Below, piece after piece: positions 43,068-52,578 of a stretch of DNA of 64,000 nt (position 1 is the stretch's first letter; the number at the start of each line of letters is the position of its first letter). The notes under the pieces were generated by a model. It was not told where the DNA came from and did not search any database. It saw nothing but the letters and a program-made list of their open reading frames with translations. The position numbers and the translations under genes were made by a program. Origin of the DNA: Rhodobacteraceae bacterium XHP0102 (lineage in GTDB: Bacteria > Pseudomonadota > Alphaproteobacteria > Rhodobacterales > Rhodobacteraceae); contig JAOWLD010000001.1 of assembly GCA_025751475.1 (NCBI GenBank), forward strand, positions 372,001-436,000. Reading direction: 5' to 3'.

Positions 43068-43871
43068 ATGGCTCAAGACAGCCTTTGGTTGGGATCGTTG
43101 AGAAAGCCTATGCGCAGTGCGGCAATTGGGTTTGGTGCGATAACGGCCTTAATTTACGCCTATCTGATTTTTGGTCAATTTGCCTTTGAAGACCCTATTG
43201 GGATGCACGAGATGATCCGCCCTGCGGGGCGCCCGCTTGTGGCGGTTATGCTGCTTGCGATGCTTGGCACATTCCTGTGCACATCCGTCTACCTGTCGGA
43301 CACAAAAGGCGCGATTGAATCTGAGCCCGATGGCTTCTTTGACGTGCTGTCGCTGATCACCTCCCGCATGGCCATGATCATGACCGCGGCCATCGTGCTT
43401 GTGATGTTCTACGAGGTGGTATCGCGCTATGTTTTCTCGCGGCCAACGCTATGGGCAAATGAACTGTCGCTTTGGATTGCCGCATTTGTATTCCTGCTTG
43501 CGGGCCAATATGCCATGCAACAACGCAGCCATATCCGCATTTATGTCATCTATGACATGATGCCTCGCTGGGCGCAGAAATCTTCCGATGTGTTGTCAAC
43601 TTTCTTGATCGTGTTTTTCGCATTTGCTCTTATTTGGGGGGGATATGATGACGCGGCAGCGCGTTTCGCGCGGATGGAGACCTTTGGCACCGCATGGGAT
43701 CCGCCCATCCCTGGATTGCTCAAGCCTGCCATTTTGTTGATCATTGCACTTGTTGCTGTGCAGGCCGTGTCGAACTTGATTTCTGACTGGAACAAAGCCC
43801 CCGAACATCTCGCGCATGACGAAATCGACGAGGTCGAGATCGAAAACATCCGCAAGACCTTGGAGCGATAA
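43068..43871 (+). CDS. dctQ: TRAP transporter small permease (DctQ family), extended form
   Basis: This is the small membrane subunit of the TRAP transporter. The typical DctQ part is the C-terminal ~170 residues, with VMFYEVVSRYVFSRPTLWAN and ELSLWIAAFVFLLAGQYAMQ preceding RSHIRIYVIYDMM. The 267-residue chain has an N-terminal extension with two further predicted helices (about residues 17-37 and 57-78), giving about six membrane segments where four are usual. The acidic C-terminus (HDEIDEVEIENI) faces the cytoplasm by prediction. dctM follows after 2 nt. Confidence 0.9.
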   Translation: MAQDSLWLGSLRKPMRSAAIGFGAITALIYAYLIFGQFAFEDPIGMHEMIRPAGRPLVAVMLLAMLGTFLCTSVYLSDTKGAIESEPDGFFDVLSLITSRMAMIMTAAIVLVMFYEVVSRYVFSRPTLWANELSLWIAAFVFLLAGQYAMQQRSHIRIYVIYDMMPRWAQKSSDVLSTFLIVFFAFALIWGGYDDAAARFARMETFGTAWDPPIPGLLKPAILLIIALVAVQAVSNLISDWNKAPEHLAHDEIDEVEIENIRKTLER

Positions 43872-43873
43872 AA

Positions 43874-45502
43874 ATGGAATTTTTGGAACTCTTCGCTTGG
43901 CTGAAGGTCGATAGCCTTGCCACCATCAGCCTTGTCTTGCTGCTTGGTATCTTCGCGCTCTTGGCGATTGGGATGCCGTTGGGATTTGCCTCCGCCTTTC
44001 TGGCGGTGGTGGTTTTGGCCATGAAATTCGGCCCTGAATTGATTTTTGCCGATTTTGGCCGCGGGCCGCTATCGGTGGTGGCGCAGGCCGTTTATCGGCA
44101 GATGACCAATTACGTGCTGATCTCTGTGCCGTTGTTTATATTTATGGCGGCGCTGCTCGAGCGCTGCGGGATCGCGCGGGATATGTATTCCGCGCTCAAC
44201 GTCTGGCTCAGTCGCACCCGCGGCGGGATCGCGGTGGTTACGGCCATTATGGGCGTGATCATGGCGGCCATGTCGGGCATCATCGGTGGTGAAGTGGTTC
44301 TGCTGGGTTTGATCGCCCTGCCGCAGATGCTGCGCTTGGGATATAATCAGAACCTCGCCATTGGCACCATCTGTGCCTCGGGTTCTTTGGGCACAATGAT
44401 CCCGCCTTCTATCGTGTTGATCTTTTATGGGCTTGTCACGGAAACCTCGATCAAGGCGCTGTTCACAGCATCCTTCTTGCCGGGGTTCATGTTGGCCAGT
44501 TTCATTATCATCTACATCTTGGTCCGCACCAATATGAACCCAAGCTTGGCACCGCTGCCAGAGCCAGAACCAGGAATGCCTGAGGGCAGCGAGAAAGCGC
44601 TGCGCTTCTTGGGCTTCCTCGCGAAGTTCTCGATGTGGGCAGGCGGGTTTCTTTTGGCACGCGCCTTGTTCTTCACCGTCACAGGCAGCAACACGATCCG
44701 TGAAGGCGTTGATCCGATCCCCTTGGGGATGGTGGCAGACCTTCCCTATTTGGTGGGGGTGGTGATTTTGGGGGCAATCACGGTTTACGGGATTGTCGGC
44801 AAAGAGCGCACCGCCGAAGGGTGGGAAATGGGCAAGGGCCTGATTGCACCCACCGTGGTGATTGGCGTTGTGCTTGGCTCCATCTACATGGGCATTACGG
44901 GCATCACAGAGGCGGCGGGCATGGGCGTTATGGCCGTGTTCATTATTGGGCTTATTCGCCGCGAGATGACCTTTGACATCGTCTGGGACAGCTTGATGCG
45001 GACGTTGAAATCCACAGGAACCATCATCTGGGTGACCATCGGGGCGGCTTCTCTTGCGGCTGCGTATACTTTGGCGGGTGGACCAACCTATGTGGCAAAC
45101 CTGATCATCGCTTCTGACCTTCCAACCATGGGTATCATTTTGATGATGATGCTGATTTTCCTGATCATGGGGATGTTCATGGATTGGATCGGGATTGTGT
45201 TGTTGGTGATGCCAGTGTTCCTGCCCATTGTGATGCGCCTGCCCGTTGAGGAAATTGGGCTGTTCGGGGACCTTGATCCACGCCATGTGGCGATCTGGTT
45301 TGGGGTGGTGTTCTGTATGAATATGCAGGTCAGCTTCCTGTCGCCACCCTTTGGCCCTGCCGCCTTCTATCTGAAATCGGTGGCGCCACCGCATATCACG
45401 CTGACGGCGATTTTCCGTGGCTTCTTGCCCTTCATCGCTCTTCAGCTGACGGCTCTCAGCGTGTTGCTGATCTGGCCACCAATTGTGACATTGTTCCTCT
45501 GA
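43874..45502 (+). CDS. dctM: TRAP transporter large permease (DctM family), long variant
   Basis: This is the large membrane subunit that carries substrate with sodium. It shows IGMPLGFASAFLAVVVLAMK, the conserved SGSLGTMIPP region (ICASGSLGTMIPPSIVLIFY) and GLVTETSIKALFTASFLPGF. GITEAAGMGVMAVFIIGLI begins the second half, and FGVVFCMNMQVSFLSPPFGP is near the C-terminus. The 542-residue length exceeds the usual ~430. The extra ~100 residues lie between the two halves (about residues 220-330) and include a Pro/Glu-rich segment and two or three additional hydrophobic stretches. Confidence 0.94.
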   Translation: MEFLELFAWLKVDSLATISLVLLLGIFALLAIGMPLGFASAFLAVVVLAMKFGPELIFADFGRGPLSVVAQAVYRQMTNYVLISVPLFIFMAALLERCGIARDMYSALNVWLSRTRGGIAVVTAIMGVIMAAMSGIIGGEVVLLGLIALPQMLRLGYNQNLAIGTICASGSLGTMIPPSIVLIFYGLVTETSIKALFTASFLPGFMLASFIIIYILVRTNMNPSLAPLPEPEPGMPEGSEKALRFLGFLAKFSMWAGGFLLARALFFTVTGSNTIREGVDPIPLGMVADLPYLVGVVILGAITVYGIVGKERTAEGWEMGKGLIAPTVVIGVVLGSIYMGITGITEAAGMGVMAVFIIGLIRREMTFDIVWDSLMRTLKSTGTIIWVTIGAASLAAAYTLAGGPTYVANLIIASDLPTMGIILMMMLIFLIMGMFMDWIGIVLLVMPVFLPIVMRLPVEEIGLFGDLDPRHVAIWFGVVFCMNMQVSFLSPPFGPAAFYLKSVAPPHITLTAIFRGFLPFIALQLTALSVLLIWPPIVTLFL

Positions 45503-45606
45503 TCTAACGGAGCAGGTCACTCAGTCTTGGAGCGCGCGCGAGGGGAAATGTCTTTACGCGCGCTCGATCGTCAAAACGGCCCTTAGTGAGGATAGGTTGT
45601 TTGCTC

Positions 45607-47097
45607 ATGAAAACAGTGCGGCTTTCTCAATCGGATAATGTGGTTACGGCGCTTCAAACCTTAGAGGTGGGTATGGAGGGCGCGCGCGAATTGATCCCGC
45701 GTGGTCATAAAATCGCCATGGACGACATCCCCAAGGGTGCGCCTGTGCGCAAATACGCTCAAGTGATCGGTTATGCGGCGGAAGACATTGCCAAGGGCGC
45801 GCACGTGCATACGCATAATCTCGAATTTCGCAACGTGGATACGGAGTACGAATTCGCAACCAATTTGCAGCCCGCAGCCCCCGCGCGCGAGACAGATTAT
45901 TTCATGGGCTACCGCCGTGCGACAGGCCGCGTTGGGACACGCAATTACATCGCGGTTCTGACCAGTGTGAATTGTTCTGCCACTGCCGCGCGCTTGATTG
46001 CAGAGCATTTCACGCCCGAGCGATTGGCCGATTATCCCAATGTCGATGGGGTGGTTGCCTTTGTGCATGGCACGGGCTGTGCGATGGGCGGCGATGGCAC
46101 AGGGTTTGAGCTGTTGCAGCGCACGCTGTGGGGCTATGCGCGCAATCCCAATGTGGGGGGCGTGCTGATGGCGGGTTTGGGCTGCGAAATGATGCAGATC
46201 GATTGGTTGATCGAGTCCTATGGGCTGAAACCTGGACCGCTGTTCCAGACCATGAATATCCAAGATATCGGCGGTTTGCGCCGCACGGTGGAATGGGGGA
46301 TCGAAAAGATCAACGCCATGCTGCCCATCGTAAATGACGTAAAACGCGAGAAATGCCCCGCCTCGGAATTGATGGTGGCGCTGCAATGTGGTGGCTCGGA
46401 CGCATGGTCGGGGATCACTGCTAATCCTGCCGTGGGCTATGCCTGCGATTTGCTGGTCGCGCAGGGTGGCACGGGCGTCTTGGCGGAGACACCTGAAATC
46501 TATGGGGCCGAGCATTTGCTGACCGCGCGCGCGACCGACCGCGCCGTGGGGGATAAGCTGATTGAGTTGATCAAATGGTGGGAAGGCTACACCGCGCGCA
46601 ATGGCGGTTCGATGGATAACAACCCCTCACCTGGCAATAAAAAAGGCGGTTTGACCACGATTTTGGAGAAATCCTTAGGCGCCGCCGCCAAGGGTGGCAC
46701 AACCCCGCTGACGGGGGTGTATAAATATGCCGAACCCGTTACCGCAAAAGGGTTCACCTTCATGGACAGTCCTGGCTATGACCCTGCCAGTGTTACGGGG
46801 CAGATCGCCAGTGGGTGCAATTTGGTTGTGTTCACCACGGGGCGCGGCTCGGCTTTCGGCTCCAAGCCTTCGCCCACCTTGAAAGTGGCAACCAACAGCG
46901 AAATGTATAACCGTCTGATTGATGACATGGACATCAACGCGGGCCGTATTCTGACCGAGGGTGCATCGGTTGAGGAAGTTGGGCGCGAGATCTACGCGGC
47001 ATGGTTGCGCATGGCCTCTGGTGAGAAATCCAAATCCGAGGCGCAAGGCTTGGGCGATTTTGAATTCGTTCCGTGGCAAGTCGGCGCGGTGATGTAA
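45607..47097 (+). CDS. uxaA: Altronate dehydratase (UxaA family)
   Basis: This iron-dependent dehydratase converts D-altronate (or a related aldonate) to 2-keto-3-deoxygluconate. The 496-residue chain has an N-terminal SAF domain (GHKIAMDDIPKGAPVRKYAQ, GAHVHTHNLEF). The main UxaA domain contains GYRRATGRVGTRNYIAVLTS, AFVHGTGCAMGGDG, ALQCGGSDAWSGITANPAVG and CNLVVFTTGRGSAFGSKPSP. I chose the ATG giving MKTVRLSQ; a GTG seven codons earlier is possible. It follows dctM by 104 nt in the same operon, which links the transporter to hexuronates or hexonates. Confidence 0.93.
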   Translation: MKTVRLSQSDNVVTALQTLEVGMEGARELIPRGHKIAMDDIPKGAPVRKYAQVIGYAAEDIAKGAHVHTHNLEFRNVDTEYEFATNLQPAAPARETDYFMGYRRATGRVGTRNYIAVLTSVNCSATAARLIAEHFTPERLADYPNVDGVVAFVHGTGCAMGGDGTGFELLQRTLWGYARNPNVGGVLMAGLGCEMMQIDWLIESYGLKPGPLFQTMNIQDIGGLRRTVEWGIEKINAMLPIVNDVKREKCPASELMVALQCGGSDAWSGITANPAVGYACDLLVAQGGTGVLAETPEIYGAEHLLTARATDRAVGDKLIELIKWWEGYTARNGGSMDNNPSPGNKKGGLTTILEKSLGAAAKGGTTPLTGVYKYAEPVTAKGFTFMDSPGYDPASVTGQIASGCNLVVFTTGRGSAFGSKPSPTLKVATNSEMYNRLIDDMDINAGRILTEGASVEEVGREIYAAWLRMASGEKSKSEAQGLGDFEFVPWQVGAVM

Positions 47098-47108
47098 GGG
47101 GGGGGAGG

Positions 47109-48173
47109 GTGACACACGCGCTGCCTCTTTGCGTGATTGGTGCAGGGTCGATCGGGATGCGCCATGTCGAGGTGGCGCAGGCCTCTCCCCTGATTGCCCT
47201 GACCGCCATTGTCGAGGCAGATGCAGCACGGCGCGCGGAATTGCGTGCGCAAGGACTGCCTGTGGTGGCACATTCTGACGATATCCCGAAAACAACCAAG
47301 GCCGCCGTGATCGCCACGCCCACGGGCGCGCATCATCAAACCGCGGTTGAGGTCATCGCGCAAGGTTTGGCGGTGATCGTGGAAAAACCCCTTGCGGCCA
47401 CCGTTGCCGAAGGGCGCGCGGTGATCGCTGCCGCACAGAGGGCAGGGGTGCCATTGGTGACGGGGCATCACCGCCGCTGCCATCCTTTTGCGATAAAGGC
47501 ACGCGAGTTATTGTCGGATTTAGGTGACTTGGTCGGGGTGCAGGGTCTTTGGTCTTTGCGCAAGCATGATCGCTATTTTGACCCCCTATGGCGGCGCAGT
47601 GCGGGTGCGGGGCCGCTGATGACCAATCTCAGCCATGAGATGGACCTTTTGCGTTTTCTGATCGGTGATGTGGCCGAAGTGACCGCGTTAACATCTTCGG
47701 CGCGGCGGGGTTTAGAGGTTGAGGACACAGCCGCGCTCGCCTTGCGGTTTGACAACGGCGCATTGGGATCGTTTCTGATTTCAGACGCGGGTGCCTCGCC
47801 TTGGAGCTTTGAGGCGGGCAGTTTCGAAAACCCCGCAATTGCGGGCACAGGGCAGGATTATCTGCGGATCATTGGCACGAAAGGCGCGTTGGAATTTCCA
47901 TCGCTGCGGCTTTGGTTGGCTGATTACGCGGGCGAGGTGGAATGGTCGAAGGGCCTCAGCCCAAATACGGGCGCGCCTTTCGCGCGCATTGATCCGATCC
48001 TTGCCCAGATGGAGCGGTTCGCGCAGGTGGTCGCTGGTGCCAAAGATGATGTTCTGTGCAGCGGCGCGGATGGGTTGGCGGCGATGGAGGCGACATTGGC
48101 CGCCGCGCTCTCGGCAAAGCGGGCCGCGCCCGTGGCGCGCGGTGGGGTTCCCCCAGATTTTCGCGGTATCTAG
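47109..48173 (+). CDS. Gfo/Idh/MocA family oxidoreductase
   Basis: This NAD(P)-dependent sugar or sugar-acid dehydrogenase of about 354 residues has the Rossmann motif LCVIGAGSIGMRHVEVAQ, the EKP motif in AVIVEKPLAATVAEGRAVIA and the typical TGHHRRCHPFAIKA and TNLSHEMDLLRFLIGDVAEV. The likely start is GTG, 11 nt after the uxaA stop and immediately preceded by a long G-rich ribosome-binding stretch; an ATG further up lies inside uxaA. The substrate is unknown, but the operon suggests a uronate or a lactone. Confidence 0.9.
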   Translation: MTHALPLCVIGAGSIGMRHVEVAQASPLIALTAIVEADAARRAELRAQGLPVVAHSDDIPKTTKAAVIATPTGAHHQTAVEVIAQGLAVIVEKPLAATVAEGRAVIAAAQRAGVPLVTGHHRRCHPFAIKARELLSDLGDLVGVQGLWSLRKHDRYFDPLWRRSAGAGPLMTNLSHEMDLLRFLIGDVAEVTALTSSARRGLEVEDTAALALRFDNGALGSFLISDAGASPWSFEAGSFENPAIAGTGQDYLRIIGTKGALEFPSLRLWLADYAGEVEWSKGLSPNTGAPFARIDPILAQMERFAQVVAGAKDDVLCSGADGLAAMEATLAAALSAKRAAPVARGGVPPDFRGI

Positions 48174-48225
48174 CGGTGCCGTGACGCATGACTTGGATGG
48201 CAGATTATCTTGGAAAGGAAAAACT

Positions 48226-48948
48226 ATGAGACTGAAAGGAAAGCGTGTTTTCATCACAGCCGCAGGTCAAGGGATCGGACGGGCCAGTGCGCGCGCCTTG
48301 GCGCGGGAAGGGGCCTATGTGATTGCCACGGATCTGCATGATAAATTTTTGGCAGATTTGGATGTGGCGGAAAGCTTTGCATTGAACGTTCTCGATAAGG
48401 CGGCCTTGGTTGATGCCGTGACCAAGGCGCAGCCTGATGTTTTGGTAAATTGCTCGGGCATCGTGCATTCTGGCACGATTGAGCAAGCCACCGATGACGA
48501 ATTTGACATGGCGATGAACCTCAATGTGCGGGCGCATTTTCATGCGATCCAAGCGGCGGTTCCAGGAATGTTGGAGCGCGGACAAGGCGCGATTGTGAAT
48601 ATTGCCTCGGTTTGTTCTTCGATCCGTGGTTTGCCGAACCGCTTTATCTACGGCACGTCCAAAGGGGCCACGATTGCGCTCACAAAACAGGTGGCTGCTG
48701 ATTACATCACCCGTGGCATCCGCGCGAATTGCATCGCGCCAGGCACGGTGGATACGCCAAGCCTTCAGGAGCGGTTGCACGCAACGGGCAATTATGAGCA
48801 GGCAATGAAGGATTTTGTCGCGCGTCAGCCCATGGGGCGGCTTGGCACGGCTGATGAGATTGCGGAATTGGTGGTCTATCTCTCTTGTGATGAGACCAAA
48901 TATATGACGGGTCAATGCGTTGCCATTGATGGCGGCATGACCATGTAA
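48226..48948 (+). CDS. SDR family oxidoreductase, 2-keto-3-deoxy-L-fuconate dehydrogenase-like
   Basis: This 240-residue SDR begins MRLKGKRVFITAAGQGIGRA and has an unusually short middle (VAESFALNVLDKAALVDAV). It continues with LVNCSGIVHSGTIEQATDDE, the Ser in IVNIASVCSSIRGLPNRFIY and the YGTSKGATIALTKQVAADYI active site. The C-terminus is YMTGQCVAIDGGMTM. This arrangement resembles dehydrogenases acting on 2-keto-3-deoxy-L-fuconate or related deoxy sugar acids. It lies between the Gfo/Idh and EamA genes in the TRAP-uxaA operon and is preceded by GGAAAGGAAAA. Specificity is inferred. Confidence 0.88.
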   Translation: MRLKGKRVFITAAGQGIGRASARALAREGAYVIATDLHDKFLADLDVAESFALNVLDKAALVDAVTKAQPDVLVNCSGIVHSGTIEQATDDEFDMAMNLNVRAHFHAIQAAVPGMLERGQGAIVNIASVCSSIRGLPNRFIYGTSKGATIALTKQVAADYITRGIRANCIAPGTVDTPSLQERLHATGNYEQAMKDFVARQPMGRLGTADEIAELVVYLSCDETKYMTGQCVAIDGGMTM

Positions 48949-48955
48949 CGCCCCG

Positions 48956-49858
48956 ATGAGCGCCCCCGCCCCAAGAGAGAACCGCGTGCTTGCAGGTGTT
49001 CTGACTATGGCCTTGGCCGTGGTCCTGTTTACCTGCATTGACACCTCGGCCAAATGGCTGACCATCGTGGGCATTCCTGTGCTGCAAATTGTCTTTGCGC
49101 GCTATGCAGGGCATTTTATCTACTCGTTGGCCATTTATCTGCCCCAAGAAGGGGCGGGGGTGTTCCATTCCAATGCACCTGCAAAACAGGTTTTGCGCTC
49201 ATGTGCCTTGTTCATTGGCACGATCATGAATTTTCAAGCGTTGAAATTCCTGCCGATCACCGTGACCACGACCATCTCTTTTGCGGGGCCGATTGTGATT
49301 ACGCTGATGGCCATACCGATATTGGGCGAAAAGGTGGGCCTGCGCCGCATCATTGCGGTCTGCGTGGGGTTTTTGGGCGTTTTGGTGGTGATCCAGCCAT
49401 GGGGGGCGGAATTCCACCCCGCCATGTTCCTCAGCCTTGGCACGCTCTTTATGGCCTCCACCTATTTCATCATGACCCGCCTTTTGGCAGGCATTGAAAC
49501 AAATGCCACACAACAGGTCTGGGCCAGTGGAATTGCCACTGTGGCGCTGTTCCCCTTTGCCCTGAATGTTTGGGTCTGGCCTGACACGGCCCTTGGCTGG
49601 GTCGTGCTGTGCATCATCGGGGGATTTGGCGCATTGGGTCATATCGCGGCCACAACCGCGCATCGGTGGGCCGATGCCTCGATCCTTGCGCCGATCATCT
49701 ACACACAGGTGTTTTGGGCGGCCTTGGTGGGGATCGTGATTTTTGAAACCTTCCCCACAGTTTGGACGCTGGCAGGTGCCGCGATCATTATCGCCTCGGG
49801 TCTCTATATTTGGCAGCGGGAACGGCAAAAGGGCAAACGCCCCGTTTTGCCCGAATGA
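48956..49858 (+). CDS. EamA/DMT family transporter
   Basis: This 300-residue inner-membrane protein has about ten hydrophobic helices in two EamA repeats. LAGVLTMALAVVLFTCIDTS and the ALKFLPITVTTTISFAGPIV block mark the first half. GTLFMASTYFIMTRLLAGIE and ADASILAPIIYTQVFWAALV mark the second. Members export metabolites or amino acids, and some take up small solutes. It begins 7 nt after the SDR stop, so it is the last gene of the TRAP-uxaA operon. Its substrate is unknown. Confidence 0.9.
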   Translation: MSAPAPRENRVLAGVLTMALAVVLFTCIDTSAKWLTIVGIPVLQIVFARYAGHFIYSLAIYLPQEGAGVFHSNAPAKQVLRSCALFIGTIMNFQALKFLPITVTTTISFAGPIVITLMAIPILGEKVGLRRIIAVCVGFLGVLVVIQPWGAEFHPAMFLSLGTLFMASTYFIMTRLLAGIETNATQQVWASGIATVALFPFALNVWVWPDTALGWVVLCIIGGFGALGHIAATTAHRWADASILAPIIYTQVFWAALVGIVIFETFPTVWTLAGAAIIIASGLYIWQRERQKGKRPVLPE

Positions 49859-49889
49859 AAAAAGGGTGCCTCCCGCAGGATGCACCCCC
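49857..49889 (-). terminator. Minus-strand terminator after the SDR gene
   Basis: Read on the minus strand, GGGTGC and GCACCC arms (six base pairs with an imperfect inner extension) are followed by six Ts. It lies 22 nt after the SDR stop and overlaps the end of the convergent EamA gene, whose own transcript lacks a T run here. Confidence 0.65.
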
Positions 49890-49910
49890 AATCACATAAA
49901 GAGGCCCCGA

Positions 49911-50648
49911 TTAGCCGCGCCCAATATAGGGCATATTGGTGGCCATGACGGTCATGAATTGCACATTCGCCGCAAGCGGCAATTCCGCCATATGCAACAC
50001 CGAGGCCGCAACATGGGCCACATCCATCACGGGTTCAATGGCGATGCTGCCATCGGCTTGCGGCACACCCTTGGTCATCTTTTCCGCCATATCGGTCAGC
50101 GCATTGCCGATGTCGATCTGTCCGCAAGCAATATTAAAGGGTCGCCCATCGAGGCTGATGGAGCGGGTCAGTCCTGTGATCGCGTGTTTGGACGCGGTAT
50201 AGGGTGCTGATCCCCAGCGGGGCACATAGGCCGAGACGGACCCGTTGTTGATGATCCGACCGCCCTGAGGGGATTGCTGGCGCATGATCCCAAAGGCCGC
50301 CCGGGCCGCGATGAAACTGCCCGTGACATTCACCTCAATCAGATTGCGCCAATCGCTGACGGACAGTTCGTCAATCGGTGCGCCGCCAAGGCTGACACCC
50401 GCGTTGTTGAACAAAGCATCCAGCCGCCCCCAAGCTTCATAGGCGTTCTGAAATGCGCGGGCCACGTGCGCCTCATCGGTGACGTCACAGGGCAAGATCA
50501 GTGCGTGATCATGCGCTTGGGCGGTTTCTTCCAAGGCTTCCGCACGCCGCCCAATCAGGCCAACGCGCCATCCATGGGCGAGGAAATGCCGTGCCGTGGC
50601 GCGACCCACGCCGCCACCGCCGCCGGTGATGATGATCGTTTTTCCCAT
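49911..50648 (-). CDS. SDR family oxidoreductase
   Basis: This 245-residue short-chain dehydrogenase shows GKTIIITGGGGGVGRATARH at the start, LDALFNNAGVSLGGAPIDEL, the Ser in INNGSVSAYVPRWGSAPYTA and the YTASKHAITGLTRSISLDGR site. The C-terminus ends NVQFMTVMATNMPYIGRG, without the usual DGG block, as in a subgroup of NADP-type SDRs. It begins 12 nt after the IlvD/Edd-type dehydratase stop and is presumably co-transcribed with it under the TGGTATACCA operator pair. Confidence 0.9.
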   Translation of the reverse strand: MGKTIIITGGGGGVGRATARHFLAHGWRVGLIGRRAEALEETAQAHDHALILPCDVTDEAHVARAFQNAYEAWGRLDALFNNAGVSLGGAPIDELSVSDWRNLIEVNVTGSFIAARAAFGIMRQQSPQGGRIINNGSVSAYVPRWGSAPYTASKHAITGLTRSISLDGRPFNIACGQIDIGNALTDMAEKMTKGVPQADGSIAIEPVMDVAHVAASVLHMAELPLAANVQFMTVMATNMPYIGRG

Positions 50649-50660
50649 AACGGCCTCCCC

Positions 50661-52442
50661 TCAGTGATTGTCGCGTGGCAGATCGCGGCCAATTTTCTGA
50701 TAGGCTGTGGCCAATTCCAAACAGCCACCATCGGCCAATTGGCCCACATGGGTGCGGTAAATCTCCTGCCATGGTGTTTGGTGGCGCAATTCTGGCGGGG
50801 TCCATGCATCCTTGCGGGCCTGCCATTCCGCATCATCCACCAAGGCATTGAGGGTCGAGCTGTTGAAATCCAATCGCACCATATCGCCCGTCTGGAGATA
50901 GGCCAATCCGCCTCCCACCACACTTTCGGGTGAGGCGTTGAGGATAGACGGGCTTTCGGATGTGCCTGACTGCCTGCCATCGCCCACAGTTGGCAAATGG
51001 CTGATGCCCTTTCGAATGATGTGATCTGGTGGCTGCATATTCACCACCTCCGCCGATCCAGGATATCCGACCGCGCCTACGCCACGAATAAACAGGATCG
51101 TGCGCTCATCGATGCCAAGGGCTGCGTCATTGATGCGGTCGTGATAATCCTCTGGGCCTTCAAAGACCACCGCCTTGGCCTCGAACACACCTTCATTGCC
51201 AGGTTCCGAAAGGAAGCGTTTGCGGAAATCATCCGAAATCACGGAGGTTTTCATCAGCGCGCTGTCGAACAGGTTGCCAGACAAAACCTTGAAGCCCGCA
51301 TTTTTGCGCAAAGGCTTGTCATAGGTGGTGACAACACTGTGGTCGCGTGAGGCGTGCCCTTCGAGGTTCTCGCCCATGGTTTTGCCTGTGGCCGTCATCA
51401 CCCCGTCATGGATGCGGCCTGCCTTGCGCAGTTCTCCCATGATCGCGGGCACACCGCCCGCACGGAAGAAGCTTTCGCCCAAATATTCGCCAGCAGGCTG
51501 CATATTCAACATCAAGGGAACATCATATCCGATCTTTTCCCAGTCGCGCACATTCAGCTCAACGCCGATGTGACGGGCGATGGCCTGCAAATGTGGTGGC
51601 GCATTGGTCGATCCGCCAATCGCGGCATTGACCACGATGGCGTTCTCGAATGCCTCGCGGGTCATGATGTCCGAGGGTTTGAGATCCTCATAGACCATCT
51701 GCACGATCCGCTTGCCTGTCTCATAGGCCATCGCCATCCGTTCGCGGAAAGGGGCGGGGATCGCGGAATTGCCCGTCAGGGACATTCCCAAGGCCTCTGC
51801 CATTGCATTCATGGTTGAGGCTGTGCCCATCGTGTTGCAGTGCCCCAAAGAGGGCGCAGAGGAGCAGACGCGGGACATGAATTCTTCGTAATCAATCTCG
51901 CCTGCGGCCAACAGGCGGCGGCTTTCCCACACGATCATGCCTGATCCTGCGCGCTTGCCATTCCACCAACCGTCCAACATCGGGCCGCCGTTGAGCGCGA
52001 TTGCGGGCAAGTCGACCGTTGCGGCCCCCATCAGCATGGCAGGTGTGGTCTTATCACACCCCGTGGTCAGCACCACGCCGTCAATGGGATAGCCGTGCAG
52101 CACCTCGACCAAAGACAGGTATTGCAGATTCCGATCCAGCGCGGCGGTTGGGCGTTTTCCTGTTTCTTGGATGGGATGCACGGGGAATTCCATCGGAACA
52201 CCGCCCGCCTCACGGATGCCCGCCTTGATGCGCTCCATCAAAAACACATGGATTTTGTTGCATGGCGCCAGATCCGAACCTGTCTGCGCGATGCCGATAA
52301 TCGGACGCTCACTTTGCAATTCTTCGCGCGTGAAAGTCGAGTTTTGATACCGCTCCAAATAAAGCGCCGTCATTCCTGGGTTGTTTGGGTTGTCGAACCA
52401 CTCCTGTGAGCGGAAACGTTTATTGGCACGGGTGTTGGACAT
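50661..52442 (-). CDS. IlvD/Edd family sugar-acid dehydratase
   Basis: This iron-sulfur dehydratase of 593 residues removes water from an aldonate to give a 2-keto-3-deoxy acid; relatives act on L-arabinonate, D-xylonate, D-gluconate or L-fuconate. Cluster ligands are visible in [39 protein letters not shown] and [40 protein letters not shown] is typical of the pentonate/hexonate subgroup and not of the branched-chain amino-acid enzyme. It starts 46 bp from a near-perfect TGGTATACCA site. It could supply the mannonate or gluconate dehydratase step that otherwise seems missing here. Confidence 0.92.
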   Translation of the reverse strand: MSNTRANKRFRSQEWFDNPNNPGMTALYLERYQNSTFTREELQSERPIIGIAQTGSDLAPCNKIHVFLMERIKAGIREAGGVPMEFPVHPIQETGKRPTAALDRNLQYLSLVEVLHGYPIDGVVLTTGCDKTTPAMLMGAATVDLPAIALNGGPMLDGWWNGKRAGSGMIVWESRRLLAAGEIDYEEFMSRVCSSAPSLGHCNTMGTASTMNAMAEALGMSLTGNSAIPAPFRERMAMAYETGKRIVQMVYEDLKPSDIMTREAFENAIVVNAAIGGSTNAPPHLQAIARHIGVELNVRDWEKIGYDVPLMLNMQPAGEYLGESFFRAGGVPAIMGELRKAGRIHDGVMTATGKTMGENLEGHASRDHSVVTTYDKPLRKNAGFKVLSGNLFDSALMKTSVISDDFRKRFLSEPGNEGVFEAKAVVFEGPEDYHDRINDAALGIDERTILFIRGVGAVGYPGSAEVVNMQPPDHIIRKGISHLPTVGDGRQSGTSESPSILNASPESVVGGGLAYLQTGDMVRLDFNSSTLNALVDDAEWQARKDAWTPPELRHQTPWQEIYRTHVGQLADGGCLELATAYQKIGRDLPRDNH

Positions 52443-52487
52443 TTGCTTCTCCCAATCAGCGGCGATCCGTTTGGCCTGCGGTTATTT

Positions 52488-52497
52488 TGGTACACCA
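52488..52497. promoter_or_regulatory. Operator palindrome 3 (imperfect)
   Basis: TGGTACACCA differs from the core palindrome by one central base. It sits close to the dehydratase start, with a perfect site 44 bp away (centre to centre). Confidence 0.6.
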
Positions 52498-52531
52498 TTT
52501 TTCACGGCGCTATTGTTATAGAAAATTCAAA

Positions 52532-52541
52532 TGGTATACCA
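52532..52541. promoter_or_regulatory. Operator palindrome 4
   Basis: TGGTATACCA is a perfect 10 bp core in the divergent region between the sugar-acid dehydratase and the small secreted protein gene. It lies 38 bp before the latter's ATG, where a bound repressor could block transcription. Confidence 0.72.
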
Positions 52542-52578
52542 AATGCAAGAGCAAAGCGATTTATGGTGAGAAATCATT

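Noticed and set aside
44069-45520. Long open frame on the minus strand opposite dctM
   Set aside because: It is rich in His, Gln and Asp with no recognisable domain, the usual antisense shadow of a GC-rich membrane protein gene.
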